Positions 1 through 10,370 are shown, numbered from the stretch's first letter. The stretch is DNA of 64,000 nucleotides from Bin75 sp965200435 (GCA_965200435.1 OZ241337.1:1426001-1490000); one strand, 5' to 3'. Numbers and translations: made by a program. Notes: generated by a model from the sequence alone, not told the origin.

Positions 1-1
1 G

Positions 2-2686
2 CAAGCGCCCGACTCACCGTCGCTGGTACTGGGCGAAGCCCCGGCGGACCCGTCGTATCAGGCGGGGACCGCGATTGAAGCCCTGGCGCTGCCGGAAGCC
101 ACCGGCGGCACGGGCGACATCGGCCACGCGCTCCAGCCGGCAAGCTGGAACGGGCTGAGCTTCGACGCAGCCAGCCGCACGCTGTCGGGCACGCCGACGG
201 CAGCAGGCCAGCAGACCTACACCTACACGGCCACCGACGCGGCCGGGACGAGCGCCGAACTGGAATTCACGGCCACGGTGGCCGCGGACGCAGTCCCAAC
301 CTACGAGGGCATCGACAGTCCGGCACTGGAATTCACTGAAGGCGAAGCCATCGACCCGGTGACGCTGCCAGCCGCGACCGGCGGCGACGGCGCGCTCACC
401 TACACCGTGAGTCCGACACTCGCCGACGGGCTGGCATTCGACGCGGCCTCGCGCACACTCAGCGGCACCCCGGAAACCGAGGCAGACAGTGCCACCTGGA
501 CACTCGCGGCGACGGACGCGGGCAACGACACCGCCGAACTCACCTTTACCATCGCCGTGGCCCCGCCACCGGCCACGCGCCCGGAGAGTCTGGAGGTCGT
601 CACCTCAGCCCAAACCGCCTGGAAGGCGCTGGACGTGGCCTTCGATGCCCCACCCGCGGGGTCCGCCTGGGTGTCAGCCAAGAGCCAGATCCGGGTCTTG
701 GGCATGAAACCGGGAGCCAAGCGCACCGGCTGGCGTCCATTCGCCAGCGTGACGGTGGAAGACGGGCGCGCGCAGGCGTCCACCGCGTCCTGGATGGCCA
801 TCGGCCGGGTCTACGAAGTGGAAGTACGCTGGTGCGAGGCGAACGGCCGCACCTGCAGCGAGGCCTCGGACATGGTCTACGGCGCCAGCCCGGCCTCAGT
901 CCCGACGGACGCGGGGACGGCGGTCACGGAGCCGGTGTCGGAGACGGCACTGCTCCTGCACTGGAGCATCAGCCCCATCGGGGGCAAAAAGAACCTGCAA
1001 GCCGCCTACGAAATCGGCTACAGCACACAGACAGACGCTGAAACACCCGAGACGCTGCTGGCCGACGTCCCGGCGTTCGGCACGAAAGAAGCCGAAATCG
1101 ATGGGTTCGAATCGGGGACCGCCTACCGGCTGTACGTGCGCAGTGTGATCGACTGGCAGGGCACACGGCACTTCGCGTCCGACTGGGCGTCCGCCACCGC
1201 CACGACCCCGGCGGGGGCCGAGAGCCTGGCGCGGCAGCAATTACAGGGAGAATTAGCCAAGCACGCGCGGGCCCTGCTGGAAGACGCCTCCACCGTCATC
1301 GGGCAGCGATTCACCGCGGGTAGCGGAAGCGGCGGGGATGCGCTGACGGCCCTGGCGTCCGTATTCGGCGGCGCCGGAGGCAGCGCCTGTCCGCGCCAGG
1401 TGGCCCTGGGCGACTGCCTGCCACAACCGGGTATCGGACAGCCGGGTATCGGACAGCCGGGCGAGCCGTGGGACCCGGAACGGGACTATCAGCCTCCGAT
1501 GACCACCCAAGGCCAGGGCCTGGGCACGCTGCTGCAGCGGCTGCAGACCCAGAACTTCAGCCTGTCGCTGAACCGCACGCTCTTAGGCGAAACCGACGAC
1601 GCCCCGCAGCCAGTCCAACTGGCGCTCTGGGGCAGCGGGGGCACCGCGTTCCAAGGGGGCCAGGGGCAGCGCTTTGTCGGCCTGGACGCGCGACTGGGGA
1701 CGCAATGGCTGACGGGGGTGGCGGTGGCCCAAGGCGGGAGCGCCTTCCAGCCGGTGGGGGGCGCCACGGGGGGCGAGCTGGGCAGCGCCCTGACGACCGT
1801 CTATCCCTACCTGCGTGGGCAACTTAGCGACACGCTAGCCGTCTGGAGCCTGGCGGGGTGGGGCTGGGGGGATCTGACCAGTCGGTGGCAGGATCCGTAC
1901 CGGCCGGGCCAAACCGTGACCCTGGATGGGGCCTTGGGGCTGAACCTGGGGCTGGCGGGGGTGGAGCAGACGGTGTATGCGGGTGACGGGCTGAGCGTGG
2001 CGGTGGTAGGCGACTACGGGTGGTCACAGTTGGCGGTGAGCGGCCTCGCCGGGGGATCCCTGGGCGCGGTGGTCCACCGGAGTCGATTGGGCGTCACGAG
2101 TGACTATGCGTCTAGTGACGGGGCGCTCCGGGGGACGCTCCGGCTGAGCGGGCGCCTGGATGGCGGCGCGGGCGAGCGGGCCCAGGGGGCGGAAATGACC
2201 GGGAGTCTGCACTACGGGCTGGGCCGGTGGACCGGTGGGGTCACGGGGCACTGGTACGGGGCAACGCAGGCGCTGGCGGGAGTAGCGACACAAGGGCTGC
2301 AGCTAGTCCTTGAGCGGCGGGCGGCGACGGACGGCACGGGCTGGACGGGGCGGCTGGCGCCGGGCTGGGGCACGGCCGCGGGGCTGGGCGCGGGACCTGG
2401 GGCAGGGACGCCGTTGCTGGCGACGGTCGGCGGCGTAGGGAGTGTCGCGGGGGCGCCGACGCTGCGGGTCGACGGGCAAGTGGCCTGGGGGCTGCGGCTG
2501 GGTGACGAGCAGGGCCTGCTGGTGCGACCGTTTGCGAACGTGGGCATGGCCGCGGCGGGGCAGCAAATGCGGGCGGGGGTACAACCGGAGGGGCCGGTGC
2601 AACTGAACCTGACGGTGGAGCACCTGCGCCGCCCGACGGCCCCGGCAACCATGGGGGTGCTGCTGCAAGTGGACACGACGTTCTAG
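2..2686 (+). CDS. C-terminal part of a large surface protein: Ig-like/Fn3 modules plus C-terminal outer-membrane beta-barrel (5' end outside window)
   Basis: The frame is open from the first base, so the gene starts upstream of the window; a GTG at 278 is an internal codon. The N-terminal part has two putative-Ig-like (He_PIG-type) repeats with LPEATGG, WNGLSFD and RTLSGTP motifs, then Fn3-like modules with the signatures RVLGMK and IGRVYEVEVRWC. About 330 C-terminal residues are Gly-rich with alternating hydrophobic strands and end in ...DTTF, a terminal Phe typical of outer-membrane barrels. This suggests autotransporter-like anchoring with the Ig modules outside. The barrel is nearly identical to that at 14089-16200, so the two genes are paralogues. 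The TAG stop is part of the CTAG that abuts a MITE. The ligand is unknown. Confidence 0.75.
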   Translation, partial: QAPDSPSLVLGEAPADPSYQAGTAIEALALPEATGGTGDIGHALQPASWNGLSFDAASRTLSGTPTAAGQQTYTYTATDAAGTSAELEFTATVAADAVPTYEGIDSPALEFTEGEAIDPVTLPAATGGDGALTYTVSPTLADGLAFDAASRTLSGTPETEADSATWTLAATDAGNDTAELTFTIAVAPPPATRPESLEVVTSAQTAWKALDVAFDAPPAGSAWVSAKSQIRVLGMKPGAKRTGWRPFASVTVEDGRAQASTASWMAIGRVYEVEVRWCEANGRTCSEASDMVYGASPASVPTDAGTAVTEPVSETALLLHWSISPIGGKKNLQAAYEIGYSTQTDAETPETLLADVPAFGTKEAEIDGFESGTAYRLYVRSVIDWQGTRHFASDWASATATTPAGAESLARQQLQGELAKHARALLEDASTVIGQRFTAGSGSGGDALTALASVFGGAGGSACPRQVALGDCLPQPGIGQPGIGQPGEPWDPERDYQPPMTTQGQGLGTLLQRLQTQNFSLSLNRTLLGETDDAPQPVQLALWGSGGTAFQGGQGQRFVGLDARLGTQWLTGVAVAQGGSAFQPVGGATGGELGSALTTVYPYLRGQLSDTLAVWSLAGWGWGDLTSRWQDPYRPGQTVTLDGALGLNLGLAGVEQTVYAGDGLSVAVVGDYGWSQLAVSGLAGGSLGAVVHRSRLGVTSDYASSDGALRGTLRLSGRLDGGAGERAQGAEMTGSLHYGLGRWTGGVTGHWYGATQALAGVATQGLQLVLERRAATDGTGWTGRLAPGWGTAAGLGAGPGAGTPLLATVGGVGSVAGAPTLRVDGQVAWGLRLGDEQGLLVRPFANVGMAAAGQQMRAGVQPEGPVQLNLTVEHLRRPTAPATMGVLLQVDTTF

Positions 2687-2828
2687 GGACCCGCTGATTT
2701 CGTGCACGATCGGGCACATGGCGGCGTGGTGTCCTCGCTCACCCCTCGACTATCCACTTGAGATGTCTCGGGTTTCGCTGCGGGACGCCTTGCCCGGCAT
2801 CCCGCTCTCACACGAAATCAGAGGGTCC
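2687..2828. repeat. MITE copy A (142 bp)
   Basis: Ends are related to the 18-bp family terminal repeat GGAACCTCTGATTTCGTG and its complement; here the left end reads GGACCCGCTGATTTCGTG. It is flanked by CTAG (left) and CTAA (right), both matching the YTAR target of IS5-family elements. It starts directly after the stop codon of the preceding gene. The copy at 16201-16342 has the same end variants and the same downstream sequence. Confidence 0.85.
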
Positions 2829-2871
2829 CTAAGGCAGGCCTGTCTGTGAGCAGGGGCGGGTGACGCCTGCG

Positions 2872-3510
2872 GCGAACTCCAAGCAGCGCCATGAGATGGC
2901 GCTGCTACAGAAGAGGGGGAGCCTGGGGCGCCGCTTTCCGGGAGCAGGCCTCCTGCCCCAGCAACCCGCAACGGACAGGCACCGGTGTTCAGGAATATCG
3001 GGGACCCCGGGTTATGGTCTTTGTATTTGTCGCAGCGGCATCTTATGCCGCAGGACCGACATGGGTCATCGGGGGTCTTGGGTTGGCCGCTCCGCATGTG
3101 TCGCTGTCGCATTTTATACGGCTCTTGGAGCGGTTCGCGGTTCAAGCAGCGCCATGAGATGGCGCTGCTACACAAGAGGGGGAGCCTGGGGCGCCACTCG
3201 CCGGGACAATGTTTCCTGCCCCAACAACCCGCAACGGACAGGCGCCGGTGTTCAGGAATATCGAGGGCCCCGGGTTATGGTCTTTGTATTTGTAGCAGCG
3301 GCATCTTATGCCGCTGGACGAGGTCGCGGTCCAAGAGGCGCCATGAGATGGCGACGCTACAAAAGAGGGGGGGCCAGGGTTAGCCGCTCCGCCTTTGTCG
3401 CTGCCGCATCTTATGCCGCTGGACGAGGCCGCGGTTCAAGCAGCGCCATGAGATGGCGCTGCTACAGAAGAGAGGGGTCTTGGGTGGCCGCTCCGTCTTT
3501 GTCGCCACTC
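2872..3510. repeat. BIME-like array of palindromic repeats (array 1)
   Basis: Two palindromes alternate. One is GCGCCATGAGATGGCGC, seen near 2886, 3149, 3338 (variant) and 3447. The other is GCGGCATCTTATGCCGC, seen near 3034, 3298 and 3402. Between them lie conserved linkers, among them CCCAGCAACCCGCAACGGAC and TTCAGGAATATCG. The long unit is about 263 bp. Open frames across the array are by-products of the repeats. Together with the MITE and the poly-C leader this explains the 940 bp between the two adhesin genes. Confidence 0.8.
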
Positions 3511-3574
3511 TTCGGGACAATTTCTCCGGGGATCCAGAGGAGAACGACGATGGATTTGGTAAAAAGGCGACAGT

Positions 3575-3629
3575 GGAGGCGCTACCCCCAATGACTATGC
3601 CCCCCCCCCCCCGGACTCTCCCGATATGA
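3575..3629 (+). promoter_or_regulatory. Shine-Dalgarno, upstream start codons and C13 tract before the giant adhesin gene
   Basis: GGAGG (3575-3579) lies 11 nt before ATG 3591, and a second in-frame ATG is at 3597. These are followed by 13 consecutive C (3600-3612). In this state the upstream frame encodes 12 codons and stops at TGA 3627-3629, overlapping ATG 3626 as ATGA. ATG 3626 has no Shine-Dalgarno of its own. A tract of 11 or 14 C would fuse the upstream start in frame with the adhesin, so slippage could switch translation. The switch is inferred; the tract and frames are seen. Confidence 0.55.
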
Positions 3630-6514
3630 TCCTGATGGCACGGCGTCTCCCGCGCAGGCCGTCGTATCGAACCTGCTCATTTCGCGCCCTGCGCCTTCTG
3701 GCCGCGGCATGTCTTCTGTCCGCCGCGGCGCTCGCGCCGGTTACGGCAATCGCACAGACTGCCGTCCCGCCGCACAACATCACCGGAACGGCGGGCGACA
3801 CCACCATTGAGATCTCCTGGGACGATGGCGTCCAGCCCGTTGAGACGACATACACCATCAAGCTTACGTCGAGTTGGGGCTTAAGCGACAAACGAACCTA
3901 CACTGACGCCACGAGCCCGTTCACCGCCAACTGCCTGAACAATGGCGCCACCTATGCGGTAGCTGTCCACCGCGCCGGGGAAGATCACGGCGGGCGCGGC
4001 CCGGAGGTCACGCCGGCAAGCACATTGACGGCGGCGACGGTGGACCCCCACGGCGACGGCGTCTTGCGGGTAAGCTGGGACGACGACGGCACCACCTCCT
4101 ATGCGGTGCGCTACAAGAATCAGGCGCTTTCCAACCCGAGAGACCTCTGGGAGGCGCCCCAGCGCGACGTCACCAGCGCCCACGACATCACCGGGCTTGA
4201 CAGCATGCTGCAGCACGCCGTCCAGCTCGGCAAGGTCACCGACACCTCCTGCCCGCAGGATCAGCAAATCGGCTGGTCGGACTCGGTCCTCGCCATCCCG
4301 TTCCTCCCGCCCACCGAGCTGAGGCTGACCGGCCGCAACGCCGCCATCCGCGCCGACTGGACCCTCGGCGCCACCCAGGCGAAGCACTTGGTGGAATACC
4401 GCAAGGAGACCGACAGCGAATGGATCCGCGTCGAGGACGACAACGGCCGCGAAATCTGGAACCGCTACACCATCCCGAACCTTGAAAACGGCACTTCCTA
4501 TGTTGTGCGCGCAGGCGCGCGCTACAACGGCACGGAACAGTGGTCCGAGACCCTGGAGACGATGCCTTTCGATCCCGAAAACTATCCGCCGGTGTTTTCC
4601 GGCGAGGCCAGCGCCTCGGTCGCGGAGGGCCACACCGGGACGGTGCTGACTGCGACGGCGACGCACAAGAACAACGAAACGATCACTTTCAAGCTCAAGG
4701 ACAACAACGGCGTCGTCACCAAGGACGGCGCCCAGTTCAGCATCACCACCGGCGGCGTGCTCACCTTCGACAGCGCGCCGGACTTCGACGACCCGCTCGA
4801 CCGCGACCGCAACAACGTCTATCTCGTTGACATCGTCGCCACCAGCGGTACCGGCGCCAGCACCCGCGCGGTGGAGCGCGAGTACGCCATCACGGTGACC
4901 AACGTGGCGGAATTACCCGGTAAGCCCGATGCGCCGACGGTACGCACCGCGGGTGATAACGAACTGGCGGTGTCGTGGACGGCGCCAACTTATACGGGCC
5001 CGCCGATTTCGGGCTATGCGCTGCGCTACGGCACCGATGGGACGACCTGGACCGAACTGGTGGTCGGATTGAAGACCGCGCACTCATTGACCGGACTGCG
5101 CAGCGGCGTCGACTATCAGATCGGCGTGCGCGCCATGAATGCCGACGGCGACGGTCCGTGGTCGGATTCATCCACAGGAACGCCTGAAGGCGCGGTGCGC
5201 CTGGATGCGACGCTGACGGTCGGCGCAGTCGGCGCCAACTTCGGCTATAACGAGCCCAACGAAGGCGCGCTCAGCGACACCAGCTTCAGCTTTCGCAACG
5301 TCGACTACACCATCAACTGGGTGTATTCGCTTCAAGGCAGTTCGTACAAAGGGATTTCGTTCAAGACCACGCCGGTGATTCCGGTGGCCGACATGGAGGT
5401 CTTGACGCTGGTGTTCTACGAGGACGGCGCGCCGCGGGTGATCTCGGATCTGGTATGGAACAGCAATAGCCAGCGATGGGTTCTGGAACTGGATGAAAGC
5501 CTGGGTTTTTCGCTGAACGAAAAAGTTCGCATGCGAATCATATTCAACAATCCACCGAAGTTCGATCTCTACGACCGCGTGGGGGAGGTGGATGAGAACC
5601 TGGATACATCGCAAGTGGCCTTTACGATTAAGGCGACGGACCTGGATAGCGCCGATTCGGTGCGCTATCACTTCGTCGTGGACCCGGACGACGGCTTGGC
5701 GGCCAAGGATGGCGAGTTGTTTCATTTCGATGGCGCCACCGGTGAGTTGCGTTTTAAGTCAGTACCGGACCGTGAGCGTCCGATCGACCGTGCCGGATCG
5801 GGTTCACGCGACACCTCCGATGCCTGCGATGGCGGCACCGGCGAGTGCAACAGCATCTACCAGTTACATGTTCTGGCGACCAGCGGCACGGGCATTCGTC
5901 AACGCACCTCGCCAGTACAGGCGTTTCAGATTCAAATCCACGACGTCGAAGAGCCGCCGGCAAGGATGGCGCCGCCGACGGTGCGCCTGGCGGGCAACAA
6001 CCAACTGGCGGCATCCTGGACCGCACCGGTCAATACGGGTCCTGACCTGTCGCGCTACAGCATTCGTTACGGCACGGATCCCGACAATCCGGTGGCCTGG
6101 CGATCGTTCTCGCTGAGCACCTCGCCGCTGCCCTTGTCGTCGAATTTGAACAACACGACCAACGGCACCCCCTATTACGTACAGGTGCGCGCCACCAACG
6201 ATGAAGGCAACGGCGAATGGTCGGACTCCACCCGCGCCACGCCGCGCGCCGGCGCCGGCATGACGGTGAAGGCCAGCGGCAGTTCGCTGGGCTTCACCGT
6301 CATCGCCGCCACCACCTATGGTTCGCTCAGTCCGAAGACTTTCAGCCATGGCGGCAACAGCTACACCGTAACCGAACTGCGCACGGCTTCGGACCAGGTC
6401 TATCTGGTCGTGTCCCCCGGGCTTCCGACATCGACCTCGAACCTCGAACTCATCTTTGACGACCAGGTCTATCGGCTGGGCACGGATCTGACGTCGACCA
6501 ACGGCACGCACTAG
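3626..6514 (+). CDS. N-terminal fragment of the giant adhesin (signal peptide, Fn3, cadherin-like domains)
   Basis: 962 residues. A long Arg-rich n-region and a hydrophobic core (LRLLAAACLLSAAALAPVTA) end near AIA-QT at residues 43-45, giving a Sec signal peptide. Fn3-type domains follow; a cadherin-like segment around residues 325-430 contains VAEGHTGTVLTATATH and a second one is near residues 650-770. The first copies of the adhesin's own TVG...LSP...YxVT module are at about residues 528-635 and from residue 878. It stops at TAG 6512, where sister modules have Trp, with the same frame open afterwards. The piece alone would be secreted but not anchored. Confidence 0.7.
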   Translation: MILMARRLPRRPSYRTCSFRALRLLAAACLLSAAALAPVTAIAQTAVPPHNITGTAGDTTIEISWDDGVQPVETTYTIKLTSSWGLSDKRTYTDATSPFTANCLNNGATYAVAVHRAGEDHGGRGPEVTPASTLTAATVDPHGDGVLRVSWDDDGTTSYAVRYKNQALSNPRDLWEAPQRDVTSAHDITGLDSMLQHAVQLGKVTDTSCPQDQQIGWSDSVLAIPFLPPTELRLTGRNAAIRADWTLGATQAKHLVEYRKETDSEWIRVEDDNGREIWNRYTIPNLENGTSYVVRAGARYNGTEQWSETLETMPFDPENYPPVFSGEASASVAEGHTGTVLTATATHKNNETITFKLKDNNGVVTKDGAQFSITTGGVLTFDSAPDFDDPLDRDRNNVYLVDIVATSGTGASTRAVEREYAITVTNVAELPGKPDAPTVRTAGDNELAVSWTAPTYTGPPISGYALRYGTDGTTWTELVVGLKTAHSLTGLRSGVDYQIGVRAMNADGDGPWSDSSTGTPEGAVRLDATLTVGAVGANFGYNEPNEGALSDTSFSFRNVDYTINWVYSLQGSSYKGISFKTTPVIPVADMEVLTLVFYEDGAPRVISDLVWNSNSQRWVLELDESLGFSLNEKVRMRIIFNNPPKFDLYDRVGEVDENLDTSQVAFTIKATDLDSADSVRYHFVVDPDDGLAAKDGELFHFDGATGELRFKSVPDRERPIDRAGSGSRDTSDACDGGTGECNSIYQLHVLATSGTGIRQRTSPVQAFQIQIHDVEEPPARMAPPTVRLAGNNQLAASWTAPVNTGPDLSRYSIRYGTDPDNPVAWRSFSLSTSPLPLSSNLNNTTNGTPYYVQVRATNDEGNGEWSDSTRATPRAGAGMTVKASGSSLGFTVIAATTYGSLSPKTFSHGGNSYTVTELRTASDQVYLVVSPGLPTSTSNLELIFDDQVYRLGTDLTSTNGTH

Positions 6515-6562
6515 CAGGGCGACGCCAAGGCGCTGAGCGTCGTCGATGGCAATAACTATCGC

Positions 6563-9500
6563 GTGCATTTCGTTTCCCTGAGCCCGACGGCGCCGACCGA
6601 TGTGGAGGCATACGCATCCGGCAGCGGCGAATTGCGCGTCTCCTGGACCAGCAATGCGGGCATGGATTCCCACTCGCTGCGCTACCGGCTGGCCACCGAG
6701 CAGGACTGGACCACTCTGACGCGGCAAAGCAGCCCGACCACGCTCACGGGCCTGGCCAATGGCGCCAACTACCAGTTGCAAGTGGGCGCGGTGGTCGGCG
6801 GCGAGACCGCCTGGTCGAGCACGGTCACCGCCCTGGCGAGCGACGGGACGCCCTACAACGTGGCGGTGGAAGGCGGCAACCGGCAGATGACGATCACCTG
6901 GACCGACGGTCCGGGGGCCGAGGAGCATCGTCTTCGTTTCCGCACAACCGGCAGCGCCTGGCGCCCCCCGACCGGCGACGTGTTCAGTCCGTGGCACGTC
7001 TCCGCTTTGGCCAACAACACCGAATACGAGGTGCAGGTGGGCGCGGTGCACGGCGCCGAAACCAAGTGGAGCGCCATCGTCAAAGTCACGCCGGTGGACC
7101 CCACCATCTTCAGCACCAACATGACGGTGGGCGAAAGCGGCAGCTATCTGGGCTACAGTCAGGACAACTTTGGCACGCTCAGTCCCAATTCCTTCATCCA
7201 TCAGGGCCGCACCTACGTCGTCACCGGTCTGCAGCGCTCGTCGGTTACCACGCTGCTGTATACCGACCCCATCCTGCCCAAGGGCACTTCGGACCTGCAA
7301 CTCGAATTCAAGGACAAGACCTACCGCCTGGGCACGGACCTGAGGTTGCTGCTCAATAGCTGGGAAGGTCCCCGCAAGGGCTTGAGCATCGCCAACGGCG
7401 ACCGCGTGCTGGTGCGCTTCACCCCGGTCACCGGCGGCGCCCCGGCCGGCGTGACGGCGCTGCCCGACCCGGGGAAATTGACGGTCTCCTGGATCACCGC
7501 CTACGGCGCGGATTCGCATTCCGTGCGCTACCGCACCAAGGACCCGCAAGGCCCTTGGATGACGCTGGCGAACCAGACCAGCCCGGTGGACATCTCCGAT
7601 CTTTCCAACGACACGGAATACGAAGTGCAAGTCGGCGCCGTGGACGGCGCGAGCACGCAATGGTCGGCTGCGCTCACCGCCGCCCCGAGCGACGGCAAGC
7701 TGAGGAACGTGCGGGCCGAGGTTGGCGACGGCATGTTGCGCATCACCTGGACCGCGGCCGTGGGCGCCGCTTCGCACACGCTGCGCTATCGCGACTCCAC
7801 CGACACCAGCGCCACCTGGACGACGCTCACCAATCAAACCAGCCCGGTGGACATCACCGGCCTGAGCAACGGCACAGCTTATGACGTGCAGGTAATCGCC
7901 GTTTTCAGTTCGAGCGACCAGCGCGCGGCGGACATCATCAGCGCCACGCCCATGGCGCTGCTGTCGGGGACGATGACGGTGGGAAGTCATGGCAGCGGCA
8001 CCGTGCAGGAGTATCTTGGCTACAACAATGGGGGCGCCATCATCCCGAGCGCCACCATCGGCAGCACCAACCCCTCGCCACCGACGTTCACGCATCACGG
8101 CGCCACCTACACGGTGACGCAGTTGCTGTTGCGCGATCACGTGACCGGGACGGATCATGACCAGGTCTGGTTCGACACCGATCCCGAGCTACCCTCCGGT
8201 ACCTCGGACGTGCAGGTCACCTTCAAGGACAAGATGTACACGCTGGGCACGGATCTGATCTTCGGCTCCGCCCATTGGACGGGCGCTTTCAAGAGTCTGA
8301 GCATCAGCGACGGCGAGACGAATGTTCCCATCAAGTTCATCACCGTCTCCGGCGGCAAACCAGGCGGCGTCGAGTTGCGCGCCGGTCGCCAGGAAATCCA
8401 AGCCACCTGGATCGGTGCGTCTTCGGCGGATTCCTATTCCCTGCACTATCGCGTGAAGGATGAGACATCCTGGGCGGCGACGCTCACCTCGCAGACCAGC
8501 CCGGTGACGATCACCGGCCTCGACAATGGCACCGAGTACGAGGTGCAGGTCGGTGCGGTGTACGGAGCGACCACCAACTGGTCAGACTCGGTTACCACCA
8601 CCCCCAACGGCTCGGTGCCACCGGCGCCGTATAACCTTCAGCAGGATCTGGTTGATGACGGGAGCGACAAGACGCAGGTGATAGTGACTTGGAATCGCGT
8701 TGATCAGACGACTAATGATTTCCAGGTCGCCTACAAGTTGACCTCCTCAGCGACCTGGACGGTGGTGGAGAGACTTGCGGTCACGAACGACTCAGAGACC
8801 TTGACTAACCTGGTCGAGGGGGCGAACTATCACTTCCGGGTCAGCCAAAAAAACAGCCACGGCTGGAGCGCCTGGTCGGACATTCTGCTCGTCAATCCGA
8901 GTCTCCTGCCCACCGACTTTGCCGATACCTCAGGAATCAATGAGATTACGGTCAGCTGGACTGAAGCCGCCGGCGCCGATGCCCATTTCGTTGAATATCG
9001 ACCCGATGAGGAAAATACCTGGACGCTCATTGACAATGCCACGAGTCCGACCACGATACCAGCCCCGGTTCCTGCAGAGCGGGATCGGGGAAGCTACAAA
9101 GTACGGGTTGGGACGGTGTTCAATGGACAGCGGTACCGGGTTAAGGCTGATAACGCATTCAGTGTTCCGACGATCACCGGTCCGAGCAACGTGGTGGTGG
9201 CACCAGGGGACCAAATGCTGACCGTGACAGGAGATTGGCCGCCGAGTTTTAGTATTCTTAATGTATTCGTGAAGGAGGTCGGGGCGGAACATTCTGCATC
9301 CCCATACAGTTGTCTCTACGACATAAGCGCCCATTACGCCAATTGTGCTTCTTCCTTCCCCATCACGGAATCCACGCATCAGGGGAGTGGGCGAACTGCT
9401 GAGTCCCTGGTCAACGGAACCGAATATGAGGTGGAGTTATGGTTCCAGTTCGCGACGGACACGACCAGCTATGAGATCGCAAGATTCCGCGGCACCCCCA

Positions 9501-10057
9501 GCGACGGCATGCCGACCTACGTCGAAGCCGAAGAAGGCGATGCCGCGCTGACGGTCAGTTGGGTGAACGGCCCCGGCGCGGAGTCACACACACTGCGCTA
9601 TCGTGAATCCGGTTCCACCGGACCCTGGACGGAACTCACCAGCCAGACCAGCCCCGTGGCGCTGTCCTCGTTGGCCAACGGCACGGCCTACGAAATCCAG
9701 GTCGGCGCCGTGTTCAGCGGCGCCAAGCCCACCCAGTGGTCGGATTCGATCACCGCCACGCCGGGCGACGGCACGCCGAGCCATGTGGCGGTGGCCCTGG
9801 TGAGCGACGGCGCGCTCACGGTCACCTGGACCGACGGCATTGGCGCCGACTCGCATCCCCTGCGCCATCGCGTGAAGAGCCCCGTGGCAACTGGACGACG
9901 CTCACCGACCAGACCAGTCCCGTCGAGATCACCGGCCTCGACAACGGCACGGAGTACGACGTCCAGGTCGGCGCGCTTTTCACGGGCGAGGCCACCAAGT
10001 GGTCGGCTTCGGTCAACGGCACACCGATGGATAATTCCGCCCTCGGCGCCACCATGA
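6563..10057 (+). CDS. Central fragment of the giant adhesin (tandem Fn3 / TVG-module repeats)
   Basis: Same frame as the N-terminal fragment, open from 6515 just after TAG 6512. Fn3-like units with TVSW, LRYR, LTGL.NGT.YEVQVGAV and W repeat about every 90 residues. They are interspersed with modules of the pattern MTVG-GY-LSP-F-HxGxxYxVTxL-LPxGTSDLxxxFKDKxYxLGTDL. The genuine frame is lost near 9892, where one base is missing after AGCCCC, so the last 55 codons to 10057 are out-of-frame sequence. No start codon or ribosome site of its own is apparent; it is a segment of a broken gene. Confidence 0.6.
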   Translation: MHFVSLSPTAPTDVEAYASGSGELRVSWTSNAGMDSHSLRYRLATEQDWTTLTRQSSPTTLTGLANGANYQLQVGAVVGGETAWSSTVTALASDGTPYNVAVEGGNRQMTITWTDGPGAEEHRLRFRTTGSAWRPPTGDVFSPWHVSALANNTEYEVQVGAVHGAETKWSAIVKVTPVDPTIFSTNMTVGESGSYLGYSQDNFGTLSPNSFIHQGRTYVVTGLQRSSVTTLLYTDPILPKGTSDLQLEFKDKTYRLGTDLRLLLNSWEGPRKGLSIANGDRVLVRFTPVTGGAPAGVTALPDPGKLTVSWITAYGADSHSVRYRTKDPQGPWMTLANQTSPVDISDLSNDTEYEVQVGAVDGASTQWSAALTAAPSDGKLRNVRAEVGDGMLRITWTAAVGAASHTLRYRDSTDTSATWTTLTNQTSPVDITGLSNGTAYDVQVIAVFSSSDQRAADIISATPMALLSGTMTVGSHGSGTVQEYLGYNNGGAIIPSATIGSTNPSPPTFTHHGATYTVTQLLLRDHVTGTDHDQVWFDTDPELPSGTSDVQVTFKDKMYTLGTDLIFGSAHWTGAFKSLSISDGETNVPIKFITVSGGKPGGVELRAGRQEIQATWIGASSADSYSLHYRVKDETSWAATLTSQTSPVTITGLDNGTEYEVQVGAVYGATTNWSDSVTTTPNGSVPPAPYNLQQDLVDDGSDKTQVIVTWNRVDQTTNDFQVAYKLTSSATWTVVERLAVTNDSETLTNLVEGANYHFRVSQKNSHGWSAWSDILLVNPSLLPTDFADTSGINEITVSWTEAAGADAHFVEYRPDEENTWTLIDNATSPTTIPAPVPAERDRGSYKVRVGTVFNGQRYRVKADNAFSVPTITGPSNVVVAPGDQMLTVTGDWPPSFSILNVFVKEVGAEHSASPYSCLYDISAHYANCASSFPITESTHQGSGRTAESLVNGTEYEVELWFQFATDTTSYEIARFRGTPSDGMPTYVEAEEGDAALTVSWVNGPGAESHTLRYRESGSTGPWTELTSQTSPVALSSLANGTAYEIQVGAVFSGAKPTQWSDSITATPGDGTPSHVAVALVSDGALTVTWTDGIGADSHPLRHRVKSPVATGRRSPTRPVPSRSPASTTARSTTSRSARFSRARPPSGRLRSTAHRWIIPPSAPP

Positions 10058-10370
10058 CGGTGGGCGAAAACGGCAGTTACCGCGGTTTCGACAACATCGC
10101 CGCGGGGGGCACCTACGGCAGCATGGATGACGCCAGCTTCACGCATCAGGGCGTCAGCTACACCATCACCGGCTTGCAGCACTACGTCAGCAGCCCGACT
10201 TTGAGGGATGTGCTGCTGTTTACCGACCCCGCCTTGCCCACCGGCACTTCCGACCTGGAGGTCACTTTCAAGGACAAGACCTACCGCCTGGGCACGGACT
10301 TTGTCGAAAGTGGGGGTCGTTGGGAAAGCCACGATGACAAGGGCTTGAACATCAAAGATGACAACCCCGT
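9893..10370 (+). pseudogene. Adhesin segment after the -1 frameshift, up to the IS insertion
   Basis: Reads on as GNWTTLTDQTSPVEITGL, VQVGALFTGEATKWSA and another TVG module (MTVGENGSYRGF to YRLGTDF) before the IS481-like element starts at 10371. The frame differs by one from the upstream part, and the homologous repeats show what is lost: SPGGNW is expected where the sequence encodes SPVAT. The open frame ends at TAA 10378 inside the element's left end. Confidence 0.65.

Noticed and set aside
2860..3594. 244-residue open frame and similar frames through the palindromic arrays (also 16374-17725)
   Set aside because: They translate tandem BIME units in several frames at once (RHEMALLQKRGS, MRWRCYRRG). 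The repeats explain them fully.
5864..8158. 764-residue open frame on the minus strand opposite the adhesin
   Set aside because: Composition is Gly/Arg/His-rich and repeats with the Fn3 repeats of the plus strand. It is the antisense reflection of GC-rich repeated coding sequence, without signal, motif or ribosome site.
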